Below are positions 1-6,088 of a stretch of 11,052 bases of DNA, piece by piece. A program made the position numbers and the translations under genes. The stretch comes from Chromatiales bacterium (GTDB taxonomy: Bacteria; Pseudomonadota; Gammaproteobacteria; CAMYNG01). The stretch covers positions 1 through 11,052 of the forward strand of contig JALSIK010000360.1 of NCBI GenBank assembly GCA_026990045.1, read 5' to 3'. The notes beneath the pieces are model-generated. The model was given only the letters and a program-made list of their open reading frames with translations, was not told the DNA's origin and searched no databases. Positions within the stretch are counted from its first letter, which is position 1. The number at the start of each line of letters is the position of its first letter.

Positions 1-60
1 CACCACGCCCCCGCCGCGGCCGGCCAGCACGTGCTGGCCGGCCGCGGCGGGGGCGTGGTG
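1..60. repeat. Perfect 60-bp inverted repeat at window edge (probable fold-back artefact)
   Basis: Bases 31-60 are the exact reverse complement of bases 1-30, with no spacer and no mismatch. The centre falls at a naturally palindromic 12-mer, CAGCACGTGCTG (25-36), which encodes Gln-His-Val-Leu of the leftward glycosyltransferase. Homology of that protein to its family looks sound up to this point and is lost after it. The palindrome touches base 1, so its true left limit is outside the window. The simplest reading is an assembly or amplification fold-back at a contig end. A genuine hairpin in the genome is possible but less likely. Confidence 0.93.
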
Positions 61-441
61 GCGCGCGAACAGCCATTGCAGGTCCTTGGCGTAACCGCGC
101 GGGAAGGCGATGCGCGTGCGGGCCGGCACCGCCAGGCTGACGAGGCTGGCGCGCAGGGCCGTCTGCATGTGCAGCAGCACGTCGAAGCGCCTTCCCTTCA
201 GGCGGCGGCGCAGGTCGCGGAAGGCGGCGGGGCCGTGTCTCTTGTCGAAGGTGATAAACTCCACGCCCTCGATGTCGCCCACCAGGGTGTGCTCCAGCGC
301 GCCGATGATCCACGTGATGCGGGTGTCCGGCCAGCGGGCCTGCAGGGTGCGCAGCAGGGGCAGGGTGTTGCACACGTCGCCCAGCGCCGACAGGCGCAGG
401 AGGCACAGGGACCGGGGCGGCTCGTCGAGAGGGAGTGGCAT
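1..441 (-). CDS. Family 9 glycosyltransferase, ADP-heptose:LPS heptosyltransferase-like (partial, 3' end missing)
   Basis: An open frame of 147 codons runs from an ATG at 441 leftward off the window with no stop. The N-terminus carries the family 9 signature: a short tail, then LRLSALGDV (residues 15-23) followed by a Leu/Pro/Leu helix. Further on come the ITWIIG strand, LVGDIEGVEFI, FDKRHG and LLHMQTALRASL, all typical of heptosyltransferases that move heptose from ADP-heptose onto the LPS inner core at the inner face of the cytoplasmic membrane. The family is usually about 330-350 residues, so less than half is present. The C-terminal nucleotide-sugar-binding half is absent. The last ten or so codons (bases 1-30) lie in the left arm of the terminal palindrome and are probably not real protein sequence. 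The start lies 6 bp from the divergent Kdo kinase start. I cannot say whether it is heptosyltransferase I, II or a later enzyme; its placement beside kdkA supports a core role. Confidence 0.85.
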   Translation of the reverse strand, partial: MPLPLDEPPRSLCLLRLSALGDVCNTLPLLRTLQARWPDTRITWIIGALEHTLVGDIEGVEFITFDKRHGPAAFRDLRRRLKGRRFDVLLHMQTALRASLVSLAVPARTRIAFPRGYAKDLQWLFARHHAPAAAGQHVLAGRGGGVV

Positions 442-447
442 GGCGAG

Positions 448-1146
448 ATGAAGACGGCATGGGCCCGGCGCGGGCCGGCGTACATCCTATATGATGCCGA
501 CCTGCTTGCAAACGCCGATGCGGCGCGGTTCGATGCGGGAGGGGCGCGCGTGGCCGGCGGGCGCGGGGCGGTGTGCGTCGCCCGCTGGGACGGGCTGCAG
601 GTGGTGGTGCGCCACTACCGGCGCGGCGGCCTGCCGGCGCGGCTGGTGACCGACAGTTATCTCTGGACCGGCCTGCGCCGCACCCGCGCCTGGCGCGAGT
701 GGCACCTGCTGGCCGCCATGTACGGGGCCGGCCTGCCGGTGCCGCGGCCGGTGGCGGCGCGCATCGTGCGCCGCGGGCTCGTGTGGCGGGCCGACATCGC
801 CACGCTCCTCGTACCCGGTGCCCGCTCCCTGGCGGACGTGCTGGCCCGGGCGCCGCTGGAACCGGCGCGCTGGCATGCCCTGGGCGCGGTCCTGCGGCGG
901 TTTCACGCCGCCGGCTTCTGCCATGCCGATCTCAACGCGCACAACGTCCTGGCCGACGACGAAGGCCGCTGGTGGCTGGTGGACTTCGACCGCGGCCGCC
1001 GGCGCCTGCCGGCAGCGGGCTGGCAGCAGGCCAACCTCGGGCGGCTGCGCCGCTCCCTGGACAAGCACCGCGCCGCCGCGCCCGGGCTTCACTTCGGCGA
1101 GGAGGACTGGCGCGCACTCGTGGCGGGCTACGAGGCGGGCGGCTGA
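448..1146 (+). CDS. kdkA: 3-deoxy-D-manno-octulosonic acid (Kdo) kinase
   Basis: A 232-residue protein of the KdkA/WaaP lipopolysaccharide kinase family, which uses ATP to phosphorylate Kdo in the LPS inner core on the cytoplasmic side of the inner membrane. Visible landmarks are VRHYRRGG (54-61) followed by YLWTG and a TRAWREW segment (79-85), the catalytic loop HADLNAHN (159-166, with Asp161 as likely base) and the metal-binding WLVDFDRG (176-183). Length is close to the usual 230-245 residues. The frame is open upstream to base 31, but that part is antisense to the glycosyltransferase. The ATG at 448 puts the family's characteristic ILYD segment at residues 13-16, as expected. No strong ribosome site precedes it, although a GAGAGGGAG stretch lies about 10 bases upstream. 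The 3' end overlaps the convergent acyltransferase/Kdo transferase fusion by 19 bp. Confidence 0.92.
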   Translation: MKTAWARRGPAYILYDADLLANADAARFDAGGARVAGGRGAVCVARWDGLQVVVRHYRRGGLPARLVTDSYLWTGLRRTRAWREWHLLAAMYGAGLPVPRPVAARIVRRGLVWRADIATLLVPGARSLADVLARAPLEPARWHALGAVLRRFHAAGFCHADLNAHNVLADDEGRWWLVDFDRGRRRLPAAGWQQANLGRLRRSLDKHRAAAPGLHFGEEDWRALVAGYEAGG

Positions 1147-3314
1147 AACACCCGGGGCAGGAGTGCCTCCAGGGCGTCGGCATAGCGGGCGGCCACGCCG
1201 CCCAGCTCCGCGGTGGCACGCTTGCCCTGCCGGCCCATGCCGGCGGCGAGCCCGGGGTCGGCCAGCAACCTGTCCAGGGCGCCGCCGAGGCCGGCGGCGT
1301 CCACCTGCAGGGCGGCCCCGGCCTCCAGCAGCAACGCCGCCTCCTCGGCGAAGTTGTCCATGTGCGGGCCGAAGATCACCGCCTTGCCCGCCTGTGCCGG
1401 CTCCAGCACGTTGTGCCCGCCGAAGGGTCCGAAGCCGCCGCCCATGATCACGAACTCCGCCCCGGCGATGAACCGGTCCAGCTCGCCCAGGGTGTCGGCC
1501 AGGTAGAGGCGGATCCCGGGGCCCATGTCCTCGCCCCGGCTGCGCACCGCCAGCACGTCGCGCCACGGGGCCAGGTCGCGCAGGATCTCCCCCAGCCGCC
1601 GGGGATGGCGGGGGGCGATGACCAGGAGCCGGCCGCCGGTGTCCCGCGCCATCCATTGCTCCGCCACCAGGCGCTCCTCGCCGGGGCGGGTGGAGGCGGC
1701 CAGCACGTAGGGGCGCGGGGCGGCGAAGGGCGGAGCCGGCCGCGGCCGGCGGGCGAACTTGAGGTTGCCCAGCACCTGCAGGTGCTCGGCCGGGAAGGAC
1801 AGCTCGCGGAAGCCGGCCCGGTCGGCCTCCGAGCGGGCCAGCACCGCGTAGACCGCTTCCAGGGCCCGGGCCAGCAGCAGGCGCACGAAGCGCGGGGCCG
1901 CCAGGGAGCGCGGCGACAGGCGGCCGTTGACCACCACCACGGGCACGCCGCGCCAGCGGCAGTGGAGGAACAGGTTGGGCCAGATCTCGGTTTCCACCAC
2001 CAGCAGGCAGCGGGGGCGCAGGGTGTCCACGAACCGGCGCACGGCCGGGTTGTAGTCCAGCGGCAGCCAGGCCGTGCGCACCGCCGCCGGCAGCACCGCG
2101 CGGGCCCGCTCGCGCCCGCTGGGGGTGGCGGTGGTGAGCACCACGTGGAGCGCCGGGTGGCGCCGCAGCAGCTCCTCCACCAGCGGCCGGACCGCGTTGA
2201 CTTCGCCCACCGAGGCGGCGTGGAGCCAAACGTCGCAGGGCGGGGCCGGCGGGCGCGCCAGGCCCAGGCGCGCCGGCAGGTAGCCCGGGCTGCGGGCGCG
2301 CAGCGCCTGCCAGGCGGTGAGGGCGGCCAGGGGCAGGGCGGCGGCGGCCAGGGCCAGGCTGTAGCGCTTGAGGCGGGAGTCGCGCCGCGGGGGGTAGAAC
2401 TCGGCCTCGCCCCGGGGCCGGGTCTTGAAGCGGCGGTGGCCCCACAGGTACTGGTCGGGCGTGCGCCGTACCTGCGCCTCGATGGCCCGGTTCACCGCCG
2501 CGGCGTCGGCCGCGTCGTCGCCGGAGGGGAAGTTGTCCAGCGGCGGGCCGATGCGCACCAGGTAGCCGCGGGTCCCGGGCAGGCGCTCGCTGTAGAGGGG
2601 CAGCACCGGCGCCCCGGAGCGGGCGGCCAGGCGCGCGGTGAGGGTGAGGGTGGCCGCGGGTACGCCCATGAACGGGGCCATCACCGACTGGGCGAGGCCG
2701 AAGTCCTGGTCCGGCGCGTACCACACCACCTGGTTCTCGCGCAGGCGGCGCAGGAGGACGCGCATGTCGCGGCTGGGGATGAGCCCGGCCATCATGCGGC
2801 GCCGGGCCCGGCTCATGACCGCCTCGAACAGGGGGCTGTGGGCCGGCTTGTAGGTGGGGTGGATCCGGTCGCAGTGGCGGGCCAGCAGCCGCCCGCTCAT
2901 CTCCAGCGTGGTGTAGTGGCCGCCCAGGAGCAGCACGCCGCGGCCCTGGGCCAGGGCCCGCTCCAGGTGTTCGCCGCCCTCGAAGTGGTCCAGCCGCGCC
3001 AGCCGGGACTCGGCCCCCCACCAGGCCAGGGCCGACTCGCCCAGGGCGGTGGCGGCGTTGACGAAGGCGCGCCGGGCCAGGCGGCGGATCTCCCGCTCCG
3101 GCAGCTCCGGGAAGACCAGCCTCAGGTTGGTGCGGGCCACGCGCCGGCGCGCGGGCGCCAGCCACCAGCCCAGGGTGCCCAGGGCCCGGCCCACGCCCAG
3201 CAGCAGGGGGTAGGGCAGGGCGCCCCAGGCGCGCAGCAGGCCCAGGCCCAGCCAGGTGGGCCAGTGGCGGGGGGCCAGGTAACGGTGCCAGGGAAAGGGG
3301 GTGGAATCGCTCAC
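1128..3314 (-). CDS. Fusion protein: lipid A late acyltransferase (LpxL/HtrB type) joined to Kdo transferase (WaaA/KdtA)
   Basis: One uninterrupted 728-residue frame from a GTG at 3314 to TAG at 1128. Residues 1-305 are an LpxL/HtrB-family acyltransferase: an N-terminal hydrophobic helix (about 20-50), the catalytic HX4E motif GGHYTTLE (His133, Glu138), WYAPDQDFG (198-206) and the usual terminal block YLWGHRRFKTRP (289-300). After a short linker, residues 315-338 form a hydrophobic helix like the WaaA membrane anchor. Residues 360-728 are a Kdo transferase: HAASVGE (365-371, Glu371 aligning with the catalytic Glu of the Aquifex enzyme), TTATPSGRERA, VETEIWPNL, GNLKF and GGFGPFGGHNVLEPAQ with FGPHMDNF. 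The WaaA part would attach Kdo to lipid IVA and the LpxL part would acylate the Kdo-bearing product, so the fusion joins consecutive Raetz-pathway steps. No in-frame ATG, GTG or TTG occurs in the linker (2281-2400), which argues against separate translation of WaaA. The gene lies 12 bp after the hydrolase gene stop, probably in one transcript. waaA/lpxL are not assigned as a symbol because both are present. Confidence 0.93.
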   Translation of the reverse strand: MSDSTPFPWHRYLAPRHWPTWLGLGLLRAWGALPYPLLLGVGRALGTLGWWLAPARRRVARTNLRLVFPELPEREIRRLARRAFVNAATALGESALAWWGAESRLARLDHFEGGEHLERALAQGRGVLLLGGHYTTLEMSGRLLARHCDRIHPTYKPAHSPLFEAVMSRARRRMMAGLIPSRDMRVLLRRLRENQVVWYAPDQDFGLAQSVMAPFMGVPAATLTLTARLAARSGAPVLPLYSERLPGTRGYLVRIGPPLDNFPSGDDAADAAAVNRAIEAQVRRTPDQYLWGHRRFKTRPRGEAEFYPPRRDSRLKRYSLALAAAALPLAALTAWQALRARSPGYLPARLGLARPPAPPCDVWLHAASVGEVNAVRPLVEELLRRHPALHVVLTTATPSGRERARAVLPAAVRTAWLPLDYNPAVRRFVDTLRPRCLLVVETEIWPNLFLHCRWRGVPVVVVNGRLSPRSLAAPRFVRLLLARALEAVYAVLARSEADRAGFRELSFPAEHLQVLGNLKFARRPRPAPPFAAPRPYVLAASTRPGEERLVAEQWMARDTGGRLLVIAPRHPRRLGEILRDLAPWRDVLAVRSRGEDMGPGIRLYLADTLGELDRFIAGAEFVIMGGGFGPFGGHNVLEPAQAGKAVIFGPHMDNFAEEAALLLEAGAALQVDAAGLGGALDRLLADPGLAAGMGRQGKRATAELGGVAARYADALEALLPRVFQPPAS

Positions 3315-3326
3315 GGTCCGGGCGCC

Positions 3327-3902
3327 TCAGCGCAGGCGCCGGCTGATGTCCTTGAACCGCGGGTGGGCGGCATCGCGCAACCACTCGAACAGGACCGACT
3401 CGGTGCAGGTGACGTGGGCCCCGGCCGCCGCCATGCGGGCCAGGGCATTGCGGTGGTCGGCCTTGCGCCGCGAGCAGGCGGCGTCGGCGACCACGAACAC
3501 CTGGCGCCCTGCCGCCAGCAGGCCGGCGGCGGTCTGCAGCACGCAGACGTGGGTCTCCACGCCGGCGAGGATCACCTGGGGCCGGATCAGCGCGGCGTCG
3601 AACCCCGGCTCGCCGCAGCAGGCGAAGCGGGTCTTGGTGGCCGCCGGCGGCGGCAGGCGCCGGTCCAGCTCGGCCACGGTGGGGCCCAGCCCCCTGGGGT
3701 ACTGCTCGGTGCGCAGGACCGGGATCTGGAGCTGGGCGGCGGCGTCGGCCAGCAGGGCGATGTTGCGCACCACCTGTTCCGCCACCGCCTCGGGCATGGC
3801 GGCCAGCAGCTTCTCCTGCACGTCGATGACGACGAGCTGGCCGGCGGCGGCATCGCACAGCGGCAACGCCTGCGCGTCAGGGGCTGAAGGGTTCCCGGTC
3901 AT
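3327..3902 (-). CDS. Isochorismatase-family cysteine hydrolase
   Basis: A 191-residue protein with the isochorismatase fold and its Asp-Lys-Cys triad: LVVIDVQEKL (Asp27), ATKTRFAC (Lys90) and GVETHVCVLQT (Cys120, preceded by the family's cis-peptide region). The family splits amides, ureas or enol ethers in small molecules. This subgroup resembles the YcaC/ISOC-like hydrolases rather than true isochorismatases, because the active-site lid is not recognisable and no siderophore genes are nearby. The substrate cannot be told from sequence. No signal peptide, so cytoplasmic. The start at 3902 is preceded by GGAAG about 13 bases upstream, a weak ribosome site. The stop is 12 bp from the GTG of the fusion gene, so the two are probably cotranscribed, although no functional link to LPS is evident. 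Confidence 0.88.
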   Translation of the reverse strand: MTGNPSAPDAQALPLCDAAAGQLVVIDVQEKLLAAMPEAVAEQVVRNIALLADAAAQLQIPVLRTEQYPRGLGPTVAELDRRLPPPAATKTRFACCGEPGFDAALIRPQVILAGVETHVCVLQTAAGLLAAGRQVFVVADAACSRRKADHRNALARMAAAGAHVTCTESVLFEWLRDAAHPRFKDISRRLR

Positions 3903-4064
3903 CGGAGTCGGATTTCTTCCTCGACGGCTTCACAGAGTTCGCATCGGCGGGTATGCATGCCCCGCGGGTCGAAAAGGCTTGATGGGGTTGCTTGCTGTTC
4001 ACTGCTTCCTCGCTGGTCCCGGCGCTCCGGGGATTGAACCCCGCTCCGCGGAACCTGTTTCTTT

Positions 4065-4182
4065 CCCCTCACCCTGGCCCTCTCCCGGAGGGAGAGGGAA
4101 CTGTCTTTTCGCACGCGGCGGAGCTGCGATGCCCCGGCCGGTTCTGCCGTCCCCTCTCCCCGGGGGAGGAGCACGTAGGGTG
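4065..4182. repeat. REP-like palindromic repeat, copy A
   Basis: Starts with a 44-base block (4065-4108) identical to 4239-4282. The block contains a perfect hairpin: CCCTCTCCC (4078-4086), loop GGA, GGGAGAGGG (4090-4098). About 50 bases on there is an oppositely oriented arm, CCCTCTCCCCGGGGGAGG (4152-4169), which is eroded compared with copy B. The structure matches the widespread proteobacterial REP/BIME-type element with a CCCTCACCCTGGCCCTCTCCC core. The right limit is approximate because it merges into a second repeat family. Confidence 0.85.
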
Positions 4183-4203
4183 TGTTTGCGAAGCAAACGC
4201 ACC
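4179..4203. repeat. Hairpin repeat of a second family
   Basis: An 11-bp stem (4179-4189 with 4193-4203, one G-T wobble) closed by a GAA loop: GGTGTGTTTGC / GCAAACGCACC. Its flank CACGTAGGGTG matches a common intergenic motif in Beta- and Gammaproteobacteria of the form GTAGGGTGCGTT...AACGCACC. No T-tract follows, so it is not an obvious terminator. The family assignment is from memory of the motif, not from a search. Confidence 0.6.
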
Positions 4204-4361
4204 GTCTGGGGAGCGGTGGTTGCCCGGTATCCATTTATCCCCTCACCCTGGCCCTCTCCCGGAGGGAGAGGGAACTGTCTTTCCGCATATGGCGGGACGA
4301 TTCATGCCCCGGCGGATTCTTCCGTCGCCCTCTCCCCGTGGGGAGGGGCCGGGGTGAGGGG
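4197..4361. repeat. REP-like palindromic repeat, copy B (most complete)
   Basis: The hairpin core runs 4239-4361. The left arm 4239-4260 and right arm 4340-4361 are inverted copies (19 of 22 positions pair). Each arm also folds on itself: the left as CCCTCTCCC/GGGAGAGGG (4252-4272), the right as CTCCCC/GGGGAG (4332-4345). The upstream flank 4197-4248 aligns without gaps, at about 80% identity by eye, to 10950-11001 before copy C, so the mobile or homogenised unit is longer than the hairpins alone. It lies 40 bp beyond the tolC stop and could act as a transcript 3' end barrier for tolC. Confidence 0.85.
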
Positions 4362-4374
4362 GATCAAATCCTGG

Positions 4375-4393
4375 CCCCCAGCCCCCAGCCCCC
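4375..4393. repeat. 7-bp tandem repeat downstream of tolC
   Basis: CCCCCAG at 4375-4381 and 4382-4388, then a partial CCCCC (4389-4393), i.e. about 2.7 copies, lying between the tolC stop (4401) and REP copy B. A different 7-bp tandem repeat holds the equivalent place after the OmpA-family gene. Confidence 0.75.
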
Positions 4394-4400
4394 TTAATAT

Positions 4401-5705
4401 TTACTTGAGCCACGCGTTGATGCGGTCCAGGTCGGCCTCCGCCAGGATGCCCGCGGCCTGCTTGAGCTTGAGGGTCTGCAGCAGGTAGCGGTAACGGGCG
4501 GCGGCGTACTCGCTGCGGGCCCGGTACAGCTCCCGCCGGGCATTGAGGACATCCACCGCGGTGCGGGTCCCCACCTCGAAGCCGGCCTCGGTGGCCTCCA
4601 GGGCCGTTTCCGTGGACTTGAGCACCTGCTTCAGGGCCTTGACCCGGCTGATGTCGGCCAGCACGGTGAGAAAGGCGCTGCGGGCACCCTGCTCGGTGGC
4701 CCGGCGCACCTGCTCCAGGTTCTGGAGCGCGGCGTCGTATTCATGGGCCGCCCGGCGGGCCGCCGCGCTCACCCCGCCCCCCTGGTAGAGGGACAAGCTG
4801 AACTGGATGCCCACGGCGGTGTCCGTGGCCTCGAAGGCGAAAATCCCGCCCCGGTCGCTGTACTGGTGGCTGGCCACCAGGTCCACCGAGGGCCAGTGGC
4901 CGGCCCCCGCCCGGGCCACCTCCTGGCGCGCCACTTCCACTGCCTGCTGGGCCGCCAGCAGGGCCAGGTTCTGTTCCAGGGCCTGCCGGACCCAGGCCTC
5001 CTCGTCCTCGGGGTCGGGCCGCACCAGGGGCATGTCGGGGGCCAGCCGGGCCAGGGTCTTGGGCAGGCGGCCGATGATGGCGCGCAGGGACTCGCGCGCC
5101 ACCGCCAGGCCGTTGCGGGCCTCGATGGCGCGTGCCACCGCCTGGTCGTGGCGGGCCTGGGCCTCGTGCACGTCGGTGATGGCGGTCAGCCCCACGTTGA
5201 AGCGCTGGCGGGTCTGGTTGAGCTGCTGGCCGATGGCCTTCTTCTCCGCCTCGGCAAAGCTCAGGTTGTCGATGGCCGCCAGCACGTCGAAGTAGGCCTG
5301 GGCCACCCGCAGCAGCAGTTCCTGGTGCACCTGCTGGTACTCGAACTCGGCCTGGGCGACGCGGGCCCCCGCCTGGCGCAGGAGGATGATGCGGTCGCGG
5401 CGGAACAGGGGCTGGCTCAGGCTCAGGGCCAGCGTGGTGTCGCTGAAGTCACGCCGGCCGGGGGCGGAGAAAGGACTGGCGATGATTTTCTGGGTGGCCT
5501 CGCTGCGCTGGCCCGACAGGGTCAGGCTGGGGAGGAGTCCGGCCAGCGCCTCGGGGCGGCTCTCCAGGGCCGCCCGCCGGCGGGCCTCGGCGGCGCGGAA
5601 CACGGGGTCGGCCTCCAGCGCCAGGTCGTACACCTGGCGCAGGTCCTGCGCGGCGACCGGCATGGCCAGCAGCATGGCGGTGGCGATGAAGGCGAAACGG
5701 GTCAT
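4401..5705 (-). CDS. tolC: TolC-family outer membrane channel protein
   Basis: A 434-residue outer-membrane efflux/type I secretion channel subunit. A signal peptide is clear: positively charged start, hydrophobic core, and cleavage expected after Ala19 (PVAA/QD). The mature protein begins with DLRQVYDLALEADP and continues through two tandem OEP repeats of long amphipathic helices. ALSLSQPLF (about 92-100) and the later QFSLSLYQGGGVSAA mark the membrane beta-strand regions. The GFEVGTRTAVDVLNARRELYRA segment near the C-terminus is strongly TolC-like. It is shorter than E. coli TolC (about 490) because the C-terminal tail is reduced, which is common outside Enterobacteria. The start at 5705 has AAGGA about 11 bases upstream. 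It is third in a leftward operon behind the methyltransferase and rhodanese genes, with a 52-bp gap. No inner-membrane pump or membrane-fusion protein gene is present, so its partners must be encoded elsewhere. Confidence 0.93.
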   Translation of the reverse strand: MTRFAFIATAMLLAMPVAAQDLRQVYDLALEADPVFRAAEARRRAALESRPEALAGLLPSLTLSGQRSEATQKIIASPFSAPGRRDFSDTTLALSLSQPLFRRDRIILLRQAGARVAQAEFEYQQVHQELLLRVAQAYFDVLAAIDNLSFAEAEKKAIGQQLNQTRQRFNVGLTAITDVHEAQARHDQAVARAIEARNGLAVARESLRAIIGRLPKTLARLAPDMPLVRPDPEDEEAWVRQALEQNLALLAAQQAVEVARQEVARAGAGHWPSVDLVASHQYSDRGGIFAFEATDTAVGIQFSLSLYQGGGVSAAARRAAHEYDAALQNLEQVRRATEQGARSAFLTVLADISRVKALKQVLKSTETALEATEAGFEVGTRTAVDVLNARRELYRARSEYAAARYRYLLQTLKLKQAAGILAEADLDRINAWLK

Positions 5706-5757
5706 TTTCTACGGCATCCTTGATGAGCGGAGGTCACCGCCGGGTTCACGGGCGAAG

Positions 5758-6075
5758 TCAGTAGCGGGGCATGGCCGGGTCCACCTCGCGGGCCCAGGCT
5801 TCCACCCCCCCTTCCAGGTTGATCACGTTGGCGAACCCCAACCGTTCCAGGTACAGGGCCACCTGACGGCTGCGGATGCCGTGGTGGCAGATGACCACCA
5901 CCTCGGCCTCGGGGTCCAGTTGCGGCGCCACCTCGGGCACCCGGCGCATGGGCACCAGGCGTGAGCCCGCGATGCGGCAGCGCTCGAATTCCCACGGCTC
6001 GCGCACGTCCAGGAGCAGGGGCGGGTCGGCGGAGGCCAGCCGCGCGGCCAGGTCGCGGGGATGGAAGCGGCGCAT
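5758..6075 (-). CDS. Single-domain rhodanese-like protein
   Basis: A 105-residue single rhodanese domain: LLLDVREPWEFERCRIAGS (Asp23, Arg25, Glu26) and the active-site loop CHHGIRS with Cys63, followed by VALYLERLGFANVINLEGGVEAW. The catalytic cysteine and six-residue loop are intact, consistent with a persulfide-carrying sulfurtransferase in the cytoplasm; the donor and acceptor are unknown. It lies 13 bp downstream of the methyltransferase gene and upstream of tolC. This three-gene order is, to my knowledge, common in Chromatiales-type genomes. No convincing ribosome site precedes the ATG, which suggests translational coupling with the gene before it. Confidence 0.92.
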   Translation of the reverse strand: MRRFHPRDLAARLASADPPLLLDVREPWEFERCRIAGSRLVPMRRVPEVAPQLDPEAEVVVICHHGIRSRQVALYLERLGFANVINLEGGVEAWAREVDPAMPRY

Positions 6076-6088
6076 GGAGCAGCGGATG

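Larger units (their letters stand above)
3903..4400. other. Gene-free island made largely of dispersed repeats
   Basis: No convincing gene lies between the hydrolase start and the tolC stop. The segment holds two REP-like units (4065-4182 and 4239-4361), a hairpin of a different family (4179-4203) and a 7-bp tandem repeat (4375-4393). The short frames here translate to strings such as PHPGPLPEGEG and LSLRERARVR, the familiar spurious translations of this REP family. The promoter of the leftward hydrolase/fusion transcript should lie within about 3903-4060, but I could not pick out a good -35/-10 pair. The stretch 3903-4064 shows nothing else I can name. Confidence 0.8.

Noticed and set aside
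1..60. The palindrome considered as an insertion-sequence terminal repeat, phage attachment site or telomere-like hairpin.
   Set aside because: It lies inside a glycosyltransferase coding region, has zero spacer, no target duplication and no transposase or telomere-resolvase gene nearby. Fold-back at a contig end is simpler.
487..3887. Very long open frames on both strands (over 1,100 codons each) across the LPS genes, and an 815-codon frame antisense to thiC (7003-9450).
   Set aside because: They are GC-driven shadows: Pro/Arg/Gly/Ala/His-rich low-complexity translations with no domain, overlapping genes with clear family motifs in another frame.
4021..4050. Minus-strand GGGGTTCAATCCCC resembles the T-arm of a tRNA, raising the idea of a tRNA gene or attachment site.
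   Set aside because: The T-stem pairs over only 3-4 bases, no acceptor stem with CCA follows at the right distance, and the sequence where the rest of the tRNA should be is the REP-like repeat.
3899..4488. Several short open frames in the repeat island on both strands.
   Set aside because: Their translations (PHPGPLPEGEG, LSLRERARVR and similar) are known by-products of this REP family and have no ribosome sites or conserved domains.
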